Origin: Nemertoderma westbladi
Lineage: Eukaryota > Xenacoelomorpha > Nemertodermatida > Nemertodermatidae
NCBI GenBank assembly: GCA_032718475.1
Contig: JAUCBJ010006218.1
Location: 1 to 64,000, forward strand
Direction of reading: 5' to 3'
Length of the DNA: 64,000 nucleotides
The translations under genes were made by a program, and so were the position numbers. Shown one piece after another: positions 1 to 10,655 of the stretch. Positions within the stretch are counted from its first letter, which is position 1; every line of letters begins with the position of its first letter. The notes beneath the pieces are model-generated. The model worked only from the letters and a program-made list of their open reading frames with translations. It searched no databases and was not told the origin of the DNA.

Positions 1-441
1 GATCTATCTCCAACACCCTTCTTGCTTTTGCGGAGGATGTAGCGGACTTGTCGGTCGCGACGGACTCCCGTCGCCTCTCTGTCCTACTAACTTTCCCCCG
101 CTTCCTGGGGTTCTCGCTAACCGACGAGACCAAATCCTCGGGGTTAACCTCGGATTCGCCCTCGTGCGGGTCTGCCCAACCCACTAACTTAATTCCCATA
201 GCATCCACTAAATACGGCCCTATGTACACTATTTGGGGCTCCATTATCCCGGACCGCCACAGTTCAAATAGTTCGGTGACGACCCCCCTCGCTTTCTCAC
301 TGGCTAGTTCTCCCTGCCCGAAGCGAACTACGTATTTAAAGTGTTTGTTCGACTCACCTAGTCGCTGGTTTAACTTCCCTTGATCTACTTTTACTCCCTC
401 TCTAGCCTCCTTGAGTTGTTTCTTTGTTGCGTTGTAGACTC
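1..441 (-). CDS. partial gag-like frame of the left LTR element
   Basis: On the minus strand a frame stays open from just after a TGA at 442-444 to the window edge. It matches the gag-like frame at about 8690-9130 of the second element, sharing blocks such as RLGESN, YIGPYLVDA and SEVNPED. There is no ATG near the beginning of the matching block. The product is presumably a structural or RNA-binding protein of the retrotransposon, but I recognise no named domain. Conservation of the reading frame between two diverged copies supports real coding. Confidence 0.6.
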
Positions 442-858
442 ATCGGAGCCGGTCACTGGTTCCAACGTCCTCGTCGCCGACCTCTCCTCCTCCCCTCCTG
501 GTTCGGCGTCGTACCGGCGGCCCCACTGTCGCCGTTCCGGTGGGCCGTCCGTCGCCCTCGGCCTGTGGCTGGCCGGCGACATCGGTACGTTGTCCGCCGT
601 CGTGCGTCGACTCGTCCTCTCATCCTGGTAGACGGCCGCCCCCCGCTTGGGCTACCGGATCGTCTCTTTCCGGAGAGTCTGGTGTTGCGGGTCGATACCG
701 TCGCGTCGCGGTTTCGCGGATCGTTTCGTTCGTATCTTCCGGGGTCCGCGGCGGTGTCGTCTCTCCCTCTAGGTTTCGGGCTTCTCTCATCCTTTAATTT
801 TCTAGTGGTGGCTGGCAGTCACAGTTGTCTAGGCTCTAGTACTAGGTAACTTTAGTAC

Positions 859-1451
859 TGTGACGGGATCAGAGGATCCCGACCGGTTAATTTTAGTTAC
901 GCGTCAGCGTCGCCGTGTAAATGGAAAAGAGTTTGTTGTTGTTCGAATATTGTTGATAAAGTCCAAATGTAATACACGATATAAAGTGTGACAGCACAGT
1001 TTAGTTGAATAGGATAATATTGTTATGTACCGGTAAATTGACACACTGTATGATTGGTGACGGCGGTGACGGTACTAAAGTGTCACCGTACTGTCCTAAG
1101 TGACTGAGATAACTGAATAGGATACAAACACTGACCGGTAATATATTGATTATCTACTCTACTTGTGGCCTTGTTACTTAGCGGATGCACTTTCCTTGTC
1201 CCCCATTGGCCAATAACCTAATTCTCGGCTCCCACCTCTGTGGGAGTGTTTCCCCCCCGCTGCTGTCACTTTCCCTCTCCAAGAGGTTTGACCTATAACC
1301 TCTTTTGTGTGTGGCTCTTTGGGGGTTTATTGTCCCCGTTTATTGGGGGTGATACTAGGTTGATTGTGATCAACCTCGTACTCCCCAATATTGCTTAAAA
1401 CGCCACTTCCCAACTTTATGGGGTTGGTGAGCGGAATTGAATCCGCTCACA
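859..1451 (-). repeat. LTR of the left BEL-like element
   Basis: On the minus strand the block begins TGTGAGCGGATTCAAT and ends GATCCCGTCACA, matching the start (TGTTAGCTTATTCAAT) and end (GATCCCATCACA) of the 540-bp LTRs at 7595 and 23597. TG...CA termini and position next to the leader make it the 5' LTR. Internal similarity is patchy, so it is a diverged subfamily. Confidence 0.75.
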
Positions 1452-1755
1452 TGGACCAACAGCTGATTGTCAGTACAGAAATACTATTGATAAATAAATA
1501 CGATTGTCAGAAATACTAGGTATAGGTGCTCTCTGAGTTATATACAGTAGTTGTATGCTATTGGGGACGAAGTTAATTTTAAATAATTTTCTTTTTTGTA
1601 AACTTAATTTTTAATTGAACTTGATACGCTCAACTCGGAAAAGATATTTTATGTATGCGTCAACGTCACATAGAAATATAACAAAAAATTAAAATGTACT
1701 TATTTTTCGATACCATAAGTGTACTTTTTATTATATTTAATTATTTTCATTTTAG
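1452..1755 (+). other. intron remainder before first visible exon
   Basis: AT-rich sequence between the LTR element and the first exon. It ends in a pyrimidine-rich tract and TTTTAG at 1750-1755, a good splice acceptor. I see no other feature. Confidence 0.6.
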
Positions 1756-2013
1756 ATGAAACTTGCAATTCCACAACCACATTGCAAAACTCCACCGCTA
1801 ACCTAGTCCCATTGGATAACTCAATTGATGTTACTTACCCCATTAACCAATCAGAAGGGTTCATTGAGTCAAAACTCACTGTCGAAAGCGGGTTGACTTG
1901 GTTTTCGTATAGACTTGTGTGCCGGGCGGAGTCTGTTATTGGAGGGAATCGGGGAGATCCTCTTCGCTACAGTGTATCTGAACGCCGATTTATCGGCTAT
2001 AGAAGGAACTGCG
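1756..2013 (+). CDS. RTK exon 1 of those visible: end of an Ig-like domain
   Basis: The exon follows TTTTAG and ends before GTTAGT. It enters and leaves in phase 1. The translation has several N-x-S/T sites (CNST, QNST, NQSE) typical of an extracellular segment, and ends with WFSYRLVCRAESVIGG, the Tyr-x-Cys-x-Ala...Gly pattern of the F-G strands of an Ig domain. The other half of this domain must be in an earlier exon outside the window. The reading continues in frame into the exon at 25000, giving an NCDVPNDF junction. It is isolated from the next exon by a 23 kb repeat-filled intron, which makes it the least certain exon of the set. Confidence 0.72.
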
Positions 2014-2048
2014 GTTAGTAGGCCTATATGGTTTTAGAATTTATTTGG

Positions 2049-5000
2049 GTCAGTAGTATAAATAGTCTACTAACTAATTTGTTTAGGTCAGTAGTATAAA
2101 TAGTCTACTAACTAATTTGTTTGGGTCAGTAGTATAAATAGTCTACTAACTAATTTGTTTAGGTCAGTAGTATAAATAGTCTACTAACTAATTTATTTCG
2201 GTCAGTAGTATAAATAGTCTACTAACTAATTTATTTCGGTCAGTAGTATAAATAGTCTACTAACTAATTTATTTCGGTCAGTAGTATAAATAGTCTACTA
2301 ACTAATTTGTTTAGGTCAGTAGTATAAATAGTCTACTAACTAATTTGTTTAGGTCAGTAGTATAAATAGTCTACCAACTAATTTGTTTAGGTCAGTAGTA
2401 TAAATAGTCTACTAACTAATTTATTTAGGTCAGTAGTATAAATAGTCTACTAACTAATTTATTTCGGTCAGTAGTATAAATAGTCTACTAACTAATTTAT
2501 TTAGGTCAGTAGTATAAATAGTCTACTAACTAATTTATTTCGGTCAGTAGTATAAATAGTCTACTAACTAATTTGTTTAGGTCAGTAGTATAAATAGTCT
2601 ACTAACTAATTTATTTCGGTCAGTAGTATAAATAGTCTACTAACTAATTTATTTAGGTCAGTAGTATAAATAGTCTACTAACTAATTTATTTCGGTCAGT
2701 AGTATAAATAGTCTACTAACTAATTTGTTTAGGTCAGTAGTATAAATAGTCTACCAACTAATTTGTTTAGGTCAGTAGTATAAATAGTCTACTAACTAAT
2801 TTATTTAGGTCAGTAGTATAAATAGTCTACTAACTAATTTATTTCGGTCAGTAGTATAAATAGTCTACTAACTAATTTATTTAGGTCAGTAGTATAAATA
2901 GTCTACTAACTAATTTATTTCGGTCAGTAGTATAAATAGTCTACTAACTAATTTGTTTAGGTCAGTAGTATAAATAGTCTACCAACTAATTTGTTTAGGT
3001 CAGTAGTATAAATAGTCTACTAACTAATTTATTTCGGTCAGTAGTATAAATAGTCTACTAACTAATTTATTTCGGTCAGTAGTATAAATAGTCTACTAAC
3101 TAATTTGTTTAGGTCAGTAGTATAAATAGTCTACTAACTAATTTATTTCGGTCAGTAGTATAAATAGTCTACTAACTAATTTGTTTAGGTCAGTAGTATA
3201 AATAGTCTACTAACTAATTTGTTTGGGTCAGTAGTATAAATAGTCTACTAACTAATTTGTTTGGGTCAGTAGTATAAATAGTCTACTAACTAATTTGTTT
3301 GGGTCAGTAGTATAAATAGTCTACTAACTAATTTATTTCGGTCAGTAGTATAAATAGTCTACTAACTAATTTGTTTAGGTCAGTAGTATAAATAGTCTAC
3401 CAACTAATTTGTTTAGGTCAGTAGTATAAATAGTCTACTAACTAATTTATTTCGGTCAGTAGTATAAATAGTCTACTAACTAATTTGTTTGGGTCAGTAG
3501 TATAAATAGTCTACTAACTAATTTATTTCGGTCAGTAGTATAAATAGTCTACTAACTAATTTATTTCGGTCAGTAGTATAAATAGTCTACTAACTAATTT
3601 GTTTAGGTCAGTAGTATAAATAGTCTACCAACTAATTTGTTTAGGTCAGTAGTATAAATAGTCTACTAACTAATTTGTTTAGGTCAGTAGTATAAATAGT
3701 CTACTAACTAATTTATTTGGGTCAGTAGTATAAATAGTCTACTAACTAATTTATTTCGGTCAGTAGTATAAATAGTCTACTAACTAATTTATTTCGGTCA
3801 GTAGTATAAATAGTCTACTAACTAATTTATTTGGGTCAGTAGTATAAATAGTCTACTAACTAATTTATTTCGGTCAGTAGTATAAATAGTCTACTAACTA
3901 ATTTATTTAGGTCAGTAGTATAAATAGTCTACTAACTAATTTATTTCGGTCAGTAGTATAAATAGTCTACTAACTAATTTATTTCGGTCAGTAGTATAAA
4001 TAGTCTACTAACTAATTTATTTCGGTCAGTAGTATAAATAGTCTACTAACTAATTTATTTGGGTCAGTAGTATAAATAGTCTACTAACTAATTTATTTCG
4101 GTCAGTAGTATAAATAGTCTACTAACTAATTTATTTCGGTCAGTAGTATAAATAGTCTACTAACTAATTTGTTTGGGTCAGTAGTATAAATAGTCTACTA
4201 ACTAATTTATTTCGGTCAGTAGTATAAATAGTCTACTAACTAATTTATTTCGGTCAGTAGTATAAATAGTCTACTAACTAATTTGTTTGGGTCAGTAGTA
4301 TAAATAGTCTGCTAACTAATTTGTTTAGGTCAGTAGTATAAATAGTCTACTAACTAATTTGTTTGGGTCAGTAGTATAAATAGTCTACTAACTAATTTAT
4401 TTCGGTCAGTAGTATAAATAGTCTACTAACTAATTTATTTAGGTCAGTAGTATAAATAGTCTACTAACTAATTTGTTTAGGTCAGTAGTATAAATAGTCT
4501 ACTAACTAATTTATTTAGGTCAGTAGTATAAATAGTCTACCAACTAATTTGTTTGGGTCAGTAGTATAAATAGTCTACTAACTAATTTATTTGGGTCAGT
4601 AGTATAAATAGTCTACTAACTAATTTATTTCGGTCAGTAGCATAAATAGTCTACTAACTAATTTGTTTGGGTCAGTAGTATAAATAGTCTACTAACTAAT
4701 TTATTTGGGTCAGTAGTATAAATAGTCTACTAACTAATTTATTTGGGTCAGTAGTATAAATAGTCTACTAACTAATTTATTTGGGTCAGTAGTATAAATA
4801 GTCTACTAACTAATTTATTTAGGTCAGTAGTATAAATAGTCTACTAACTAATTTATTTGGGTCAGTAGTATAAATAGTCTACTAACTAATTTATTTGGGT
4901 CAGTAGTATAAATAGTCTACTAACTAATTTATTTGGGTCAGTAGTATAAATAGTCTACTAACTAATTTGTTTGGGTCAGTAGTATAAATAGTCTACTAAC

Positions 5001-5618
5001 TAATTTGTTTAGGTCAGTAGTATAAATAGTCTACTAACTAATTTGTTTAGGTCAGTAGTATAAATAGTCTACTAACTAATTTATTTGGGTCAGTAGTATA
5101 AATAGTCTACTAACTAATTTGTTTGGGTCAGTAGTATAAATAGTCTACTAACTAATTTGTTTGGGTCAGTAGTATAAATAGTCTACTAACTAATTTGTTT
5201 AGGTCAGTAGTATAAATAGTCTACCAACTAATTTGTTTAGGTCAGTAGTATAAATAGTCTACTAACTAATTTGTTTGGGTCAGTAGTATAAATAGTCTAC
5301 TAACTAATTTGTTTAGGTCAGTAGTATAAATAGTCTACCAACTAATTTGTTTAGGTCAGTAGTATAAATAGTCTACCAACTAATTTGTTTAGGTCAGTAG
5401 TATAAATAGTCTACTAACTAATTTGTTTGGGTCAGTAGTATAAATAGTCTACTAACTAATTTGTTTGGGTCAGTAGTATAAATAGTCTACTAACTAATTT
5501 GTTTAGGTCAGTAGTATAAATAGTCTACTAACTAATTTGTTTAGGTCAGTAGTATAAATAGTCTACTAACTAATTTGTTTGGGTCAGTAGTATAAATAGT
5601 CTACTAACTAATTTGTTT
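2049..5618 (+). repeat. 38-bp satellite array, about 94 copies
   Basis: Head-to-tail units of 38 bp starting GTCAGTAGTATAAATAGTCT. Variation is concentrated in the last bases of the unit (TTGTTTAG, TTATTTCG, TTATTTAG, TTTGTTTGG forms) and in a CTACT/CTACC switch. The order of variants repeats in blocks: the segment around 2335-2715 is copied immediately after with a 380-bp (10-unit) period, so there is higher-order structure. Each unit carries a TAGTAG/CTACTA inverted repeat around TATAAATA. The array lies in intron 1 of the RTK gene and ends abruptly at TTTTCTTTAAAAC. Confidence 0.97.
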
Positions 5619-6124
5619 TCTTTAAAACAATAATTTGATAAATTTTATTTTTGAATATAAAAGGCACCAAGCGTATTGAATATAGTGCAGTAAAACTTTA
5701 CCATAAGTGTTAATTGTCCAATTTACAATGTCTAAGATTTAATAATACACCTTGACCACTATCATTCGAAAACCCTATTATTTAATGGCAGTGATTTTTT
5801 ATGTCCTTTTATTTGACTTTTTTTTGTCATTTTTTTTTACGAATTATGCATAATGACTTTTGTTGTCCTTTTAATGACTTTTATTGTCCTTTTAATGACT
5901 TTTTATGTATGTATTTCTTCAAACTGTCAGACTGATGATTTCTGGACTGTCAGACAGTTGATTTCACTATGCCTGTGCCAAAACATTCCATGATTTATAG
6001 ACTATGAGATAGATTTCCATATGCGCCTGTGGTAAAAAGACTCTATATTTAATAGTTTGTGGTTGTTGTCGATAATCGATTACCACATGACGTAGCAAAA
6101 CACTCATTTTATAGCCAAAAACAA
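5619..6124 (+). other. intron sequence, low complexity
   Basis: AT-rich intron DNA. Around 5800-5910 a short irregular repeat of AATGACTTTT...GTCCTTTT occurs three or four times. Around 5925-5965 an ACTGTCAGAC motif occurs twice. No gene is seen. Confidence 0.5.
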
Positions 6125-6705
6125 TTACCAATTGATGGAAAGGAGCAGGTTAATGCCGAGTTTTCTAACCAAAACAATAAACAGTTACTTTACCAAATCA
6201 GGGAAAGGAGCAGGTTTACAGAGACGGGATTTTCTAACCAAAACAATAAACGATCACTTAACTAATTGAGGGAAAGGAGCAGGTTACAGAGGCGGGATTT
6301 TCTAACCAAAACAATAAACGATCACTTAACTTATTGAGGGAAAGGAGCAGGTTACAGAGGCGGGATTTTCTAACCAAAACAATAAACAATCATTTAACTA
6401 ATTGAGGGAAAGGGACAGGTTACAGAGGCGGAATTTTCTAACCAAAACAATAAACGAGCATTTAACTAATTGAGGGAAAGGAGCAGGTTACAGAGACGGG
6501 ATTTTCTAACCAAAACAATAAACGATAACATTACCAATTGAGAGAAAGGAACAGGTTACAGAGGCGGAATTTTCTAACCAAAACAATAAACGATAACATT
6601 ACCAATTGAGGGAAAGGAGCAGGTTACAGAGGCGGGATTATCTAACCAAAACAATAAACGATCATTTAACTAATTGAGGGAAAGGGGCAGGTTACAGAGG
6701 CGGGC
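6125..6705 (+). repeat. 68-bp tandem repeat, about 8 copies
   Basis: Units of about 68 bp contain TTTTCTAACCAAAACAATAA, then a variable stretch, then GAGGGAAAGGAGCAGG and TTACAGAGGCGGGA. Copies occur near 6167, 6236, 6306, 6374, 6442, 6509, 6578 and 6646. The same core (CTAACCAAAACAATAAACGA after a GGTTACAGA motif) is found singly in other introns of this gene near 27095-27135, 43140-43195 (reverse), 44085-44130 and 46745-46795. The array is therefore a local amplification of a dispersed repeat. Confidence 0.9.
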
Positions 6706-7284
6706 CTTCTGTGCTGTTGGAAGTAGTAGTGCCGCTATCCGTAACACTACTCAGACAGTAGTAATGATCCATTATTGATTATAAAACTAATACAGTAAGG
6801 CTTAAATTAAGTGAAAGGTATATCCACATTTTCCACAATCCTGCAATCCAGTTTGGCCTATCAATTATTTAAAATTTATTAGCACAACCGGTAGGCCTAC
6901 CATTACCGTATTTAAATGGTAGGCTACACAGTAGGCCTATAGCAGTACCGGTGCCGGTACCGGTACTAAAATACAGAAATACCTGCTTTATACCTACATC
7001 TGTACATACAATACAGCAAAATAGTGCTATATATACTAATACCGGTACTGATAGCCTGAGAGAACAGCAGTAGAGAAACCGGTAGCATGGAACCTAACAT
7101 TAGACTTTCGGAGGACATAAAAAATAAAAAAAAAAGGACAAAAAAAGGATTTAAACGGACAATAAAAATTATTGCGTTATTTAATTAAGAATATCCATAT
7201 CTTACTCTAAGTGATTACGGTAATCTACAAGGTCTGAAACAGCATTACTTAAAAGATTCGAATTAATTCACCACGTAGCATTTA
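6706..7284 (+). other. intron sequence with TAGGCCTA / ACCGGTA motifs
   Basis: Non-coding sequence. Between 6880 and 7085 it is rich in short palindromes TAGGCCTA and CCGGTACCGGTA, which recur at 55110-55230 and 57470-57560 and look like a genome-wide motif of this organism. A purine-rich A tract lies near 7110-7150. No gene is seen. Confidence 0.5.
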
Positions 7285-7296
7285 AATTTAAAGTAC

Positions 7297-7594
7297 TACT
7301 ACTAGGATCGGCATGCTGCATCGCATCTGCATTTTTAAGAATGCTGTGTCGGCCTGTCGACAAAATTGAGGCAAAAAAAATAGACCTCCCTATCACCCAT
7401 GACATTTGCTAGATCGTCCGCATCTTCAAGGCCAGTGTCCTTTAAGATGCGTCTCAAGAAAGTCCACCATGCTTATTCACTCCATGAGGCTGCCAAAGTA
7501 CAAGATTATGCACTGGCTGGTCCTCACGGCGAAAGCAATGTCCTGCAAAGCGGATGCGATTTTGTTCTAGTGTCAAGCTTGGGGGAACCAATGA
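7297..7594 (-). mobile_element. LINE copy A, 3' piece (split by the LTR element)
   Basis: Reverse-strand match to the 3' end of the RTE-like LINE at 28201-31952, including the terminal CTAGTAG-type tail at 7297-7303 and the segment encoding WQPHGVNKHGG. It is interrupted at 7594 and resumes at 24137 after the LTR element. Small deletions and an A-rich change near 7370 show decay. The flank AATTTAAAGTAC on the left resembles AAATTAAAAGTAC at the right end (24873-24885), a plausible but imperfect target duplication. Confidence 0.88.
7590..7594 (+). repeat. target-site duplication AATGA (left)
   Basis: AATGA lies directly before the 5' LTR and again directly after the 3' LTR (24137-24141). In uninterrupted LINE copies this site is a single GGAACCAATGAGACACC, so the 5-bp duplication was made by the LTR element's integrase. 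Confidence 0.95.
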
Positions 7595-8134
7595 TGTTAG
7601 CTTATTCAATCCCGCTAACCCAAACCCATAAAGTAAGTCGATAAGCAATATTGGGGGCCACGAGATTGGGTAACCAATAACTCGTGTCACCCCAACAAAA
7701 TGGGAAGGAGAAACACAATGAGGGTCAGGGGCCAAACCCCTAACCGAGAGAGAACAGGTGGAGTGAACGGGAACACTCCAAAGGGCGCCAACAAGGGTAT
7801 CAACCAATCAGAGGGGGGAAAGGCATCGGCTAGGTAGAGTAACAAGGCCAACCCGTGCAATATAACCAGTTGGCAGTAATCATCTCATTCAGTTATCTCA
7901 GTACTATTGGTGTTACAGTAGAAATAGTTTAGCTAGGGAAGTACCGGGACTTCAATTACCGTTTCCCGCCTTCCACATACAACTCTATATTACCAGTTAT
8001 CATTCACTATCTATATCTATATACCCGAATATTATACACGACGAATAACGCAAACTCTTTCATCTTCCACACACGGCGGGGACGCGTGAATTGACAAACC
8101 GGATAAACCGGGATCCTTCCTGGATCCCATCACA
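7595..8134 (+). repeat. 5' LTR (540 bp)
   Basis: It begins TGTTAGCTTATTCAATCCCG and ends GGATCCCATCACA. By eye it differs from the 3' LTR at only about two positions (GTGAACGG against GTAAACGG, and CCCATCACA against CCCGTCACA). It should carry the element's promoter, but I could not fix a start site. Confidence 0.95.
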
Positions 8135-8202
8135 GTAATTGAACCAGAGCTGCCGCCCTAGTTGAACTCAGTAACTACCAGCCACCAATCTATAGAAGAG
8201 AG

Positions 8203-8685
8203 ATGAGTCAGTCGGGAGAGACAACACCGACGCGGACCCCGGACGACGATCTAACGATCCGCGAGGCCGCGACCAGACGGTATAGGCCCACGACGCCGGA
8301 CCCATCGGTAACGGGTCATCCGGCAGTTCAGGACGAGGGGGGCCGTCTGGAGCCAGAGGTCGAGCCGAGAGAAGGAGAGAGCGAGACGGAGGGATAAGGA
8401 GACGAGTCGACACGGGACATGGGTCGATGTACCGATGTCACCGGCCAGCCACAGGCCGAGGGCGACGAACGGCCCACCGGAACGGCGACGGTGGGGCCAA
8501 CAGTACGACGTCGGACCCGGAGAGATGGAGCAGATGTCGGTACCGATGTCGCCGGTCAGCCACAGACCGAGGGCGACGGACAGCCCACCGAAACGGCGAT
8601 GGTGGGGCCGCCGGTACGACGTCGGACCCGGAGAGACGGGAGAGAGGTCGGCGACGAGGACGTCGGGGTTTCTGATCGACTTTGA
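8203..8685 (+). pseudogene. gag leader frame with two stops and an internal duplication
   Basis: An ATG at 8203, 69 nt after the LTR, opens a charged, Pro/Arg/Glu-rich frame. It stops at TAA 8395-8397, resumes in the same frame, and stops at TGA 8683-8685 just before the gag-like block. Within it, two copies of a roughly 117-bp unit (from about 8431 and 8548) encode VTGQPQAEGDE- and VAGQPQTEGDG-type segments. The left element has one such unit. I recognise no domain. It could be a leader ORF or the N-terminal part of gag with nonsense changes. The TGA is found in frame at nearly the same place in the left element. Confidence 0.45.
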
Positions 8686-9792
8686 CGGGCCTACAACGCG
8701 ACCCAGAAACTACTAAAGGAGGCCAAGGAGGGGGCGAAGATAGACGAGGTGAGACTGAGGAAACGACTAGGTGAGTCGAATGGACACTTTAATTATCTAA
8801 TGCGCTTTGGGCAGAGAGAACTGGCCAAGGAGAGAGCGAGAGGGGTTGCCGAGGAACTGTGTGACTTATGGCGGTGTAGGGGTATGCAACCTAATGTAGT
8901 GTACATAGGGCCATACTTGGTCGATGCCCAGGGTATAAAATTTGTGGGTTGGAGGAGACCTGAGGAGGGCAAATCCGAGGTTAACCCCGAGGATTCGGCC
9001 TCGTCGGTCGGAGGGAGTTCCGGGAGGCGGGGGAAATTTAGTAGGACGGGAAGGCGGAGGGAATCCGTCACAACCGATAAGTCTGCTACATCCTCCGTAA
9101 AAGAAAGACGGGTGAGAGAGATAAATGCCACGTACCATCTCGACCTGATAGTGCAAGGTCAGAGGGAGGTAGATAGACGGTTAGAGGAGGGGAGAATGCT
9201 GCTGGAGAAGGAAATGGTGCTGATTAGAGAAACAGGAGAGAGGGCCGAAAGGGCCGTGAAAAGCCTTAGGGAGTGTGAGGAAATAGAGAGAAAGGAACAA
9301 GAGGAGCGTGTGGCGGAACGCAGGGAGCGTGAGGCGAGAGAGGAGAAGGAACGCAAGGAGCGTGAGGCGAGAGAGGAGAAGGAACGCAAAGAGCGTGAGG
9401 CGGAACATAAGGAGCGTGAGGCGAGAGAGGAAAAGGAACGTAAAGAGCGTGAGGCAAGGCGATGGGAGGGAGAGGGAGCTAGGAGAGTGGCAGAGTTGGC
9501 CAAGCAGAGCGCACGGGAGTGTCGGGAGAGAGTGGAAAGAGAGGAACGTGAGCGAAAAGAATTGGGAAAACGCCAAAGCGTGCTTATAGAGTACGGAGTT
9601 AGACGCGCGCGCGAACTGGAACTGGCGCGGATAGGGGCGTCTGAGAGCGGAACTGGCTCGAATATTTTCGAGGAGCCAGGGGCCGTGGATACATTTATTA
9701 ATACCCCACTTACAGGGACCGCACGACAGACCCAAAACTGGTGTGACCGTACGGGCGGGGGGGGGGGGGGGGTAATAATAATGCTACAGTAG
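8686..9792 (+). CDS. gag-like coiled-coil protein
   Basis: An open frame of about 365 codons after the TGA at 8683, with the first ATG at about 8800. The first 100 residues form a block conserved in the left element (RLGESN, YIGPYLVDA, SEVNPED). From about 9170 to 9560 the protein is almost entirely Glu, Arg and Lys in repeats of REAREEKERKE, a strong predicted coiled coil, as expected of an assembly protein. The frame ends after a run of 17 G bases (about 9756-9772). A change in that run would join it to the Asn-rich frame at 9819, so the run may mark a frameshift or a sequencing slip. No catalytic motif is seen. Confidence 0.6.
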   Translation, partial: RAYNATQKLLKEAKEGAKIDEVRLRKRLGESNGHFNYLMRFGQRELAKERARGVAEELCDLWRCRGMQPNVVYIGPYLVDAQGIKFVGWRRPEEGKSEVNPEDSASSVGGSSGRRGKFSRTGRRRESVTTDKSATSSVKERRVREINATYHLDLIVQGQREVDRRLEEGRMLLEKEMVLIRETGERAERAVKSLRECEEIERKEQEERVAERREREAREEKERKEREAREEKERKEREAEHKEREAREEKERKEREARRWEGEGARRVAELAKQSARECRERVEREERERKELGKRQSVLIEYGVRRARELELARIGASESGTGSNIFEEPGAVDTFINTPLTGTARQTQNWCDRTGGGGGGVIIMLQ

Positions 9793-9818
9793 ACGTCGTT
9801 AATATTAATAGTACCGTA

Positions 9819-10526
9819 TTGGACAACTCTAACCAAACCTTTATTGCAGGAAATATCTTACCTAGTAGCAGTAATTTAAATTTAAACCCGAGTAATCCTA
9901 ATATTAATGTAGAAGATAATCCTAATGTTAATGTAGCTACGCTAAATAATCCAAATAATTTAAATAATAACCCGAATTCGAACTTACAAAATAATTTAAG
10001 TAACGCAATTGCGCAAAATAATCCGGAAAACTTTATTTTGAACGAACAAAATAATTCCGTTTTTAATTTGGGTGCACAAGATAATTTAACTGGGGTGCAA
10101 GATTTAATTGATTTAACCAATAACGGTGCCTGTGGTGCTATTAATGTGAACGCGTCGGGCGTGTATAATCAGGAAACCAGCCTAATGGACCGCGTGATTA
10201 GTGAGCCGGAGGCAGCGGGGTTGAGCCAACCCGAGGGGGGCCTGGTAGGCCGCGTAGTTAGTAGGCAGGAGGTGGCGGGGTTGAGCCAACCCGAGGGGGG
10301 CCTGGTAGGCTGCATAGTTAGTAGGCAGGAGGTGGCGGGGTTGAGCCAACCCGGAGTAGGCCCGGTAGGCCAAGTAGTGGTGGAGAGAGAGGCGGGGATG
10401 AATGGACCCAGCCACAGTAGGAACATTGTGTCGACTAGAGAGGGATATAGTAGCGGGGTGAGAGATAGCGAAGTTAGATGTGGCGAGTGGGGGGGGGGCT
10501 ACAGGGGCCCCACAACAGCGAGTTAG
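9819..10526 (+). CDS. Asn-rich frame of the LTR element, with short repeats
   Basis: Low-complexity frame: the first 100 codons are dominated by Asn (NNPNNLNNNPNSNLQNN style). Three repeats of a 24-residue unit follow (10196-10365), based on EAAGLSQPEGGLVGRVVS. It lies in a different phase from the frame before it, across a G run. A second G run lies at 10489-10549 near its end. I see no domain. It is probably a disordered part of gag; whether it is translated as a separate protein is unknown. Confidence 0.4.
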   Translation: MDNSNQTFIAGNILPSSSNLNLNPSNPNINVEDNPNVNVATLNNPNNLNNNPNSNLQNNLSNAIAQNNPENFILNEQNNSVFNLGAQDNLTGVQDLIDLTNNGACGAINVNASGVYNQETSLMDRVISEPEAAGLSQPEGGLVGRVVSRQEVAGLSQPEGGLVGCIVSRQEVAGLSQPGVGPVGQVVVEREAGMNGPSHSRNIVSTREGYSSGVRDSEVRCGEWGGGYRGPTTAS

Positions 10527-10655
10527 CGGCGAAAGGGGGGGGGGGGGGCAGAGAGCGCCCCGCAGACGTCAGCGGATAATGCGCGGGCTGAAATAGGTAA
10601 ACCGCAACACCCGGCGACGGAGAATGATAGGGGGATTGCGAGTATCCCCAACGGC

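Larger units (their letters stand above)
1..1451 (-). mobile_element. BEL/Pao-like LTR element, 5' part, cut by window edge
   Basis: Reverse-strand sequence here aligns by eye with the 5' part of the BEL/Pao element at 7595-24136: an LTR (859-1451), then a leader, then the start of a gag-like frame running off the left edge. The two elements are related but clearly diverged, and this LTR is about 593 bp against 540 bp, so it is another subfamily. Direction and order (LTR, leader, gag) show transcription toward the left edge. It lies in the intron upstream of the first visible RTK exon. The target duplication cannot be checked because the far end is outside the window. Confidence 0.8.

Noticed and set aside
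391-849. Plus-strand open frames in the left element
   Set aside because: These are shadows of the minus-strand leader and gag frames, as shown by alignment with the second element.
2049-5618. CRISPR-like array reading of the 38-bp repeats
   Set aside because: Units are contiguous with no unique spacers, and the genome is eukaryotic.
9159-9836. Long minus-strand frames opposite the gag-like coiled coil
   Set aside because: They are Ser/Leu-rich complements of the Arg/Glu repeat. Conservation with the left element follows the plus-strand-type frame.
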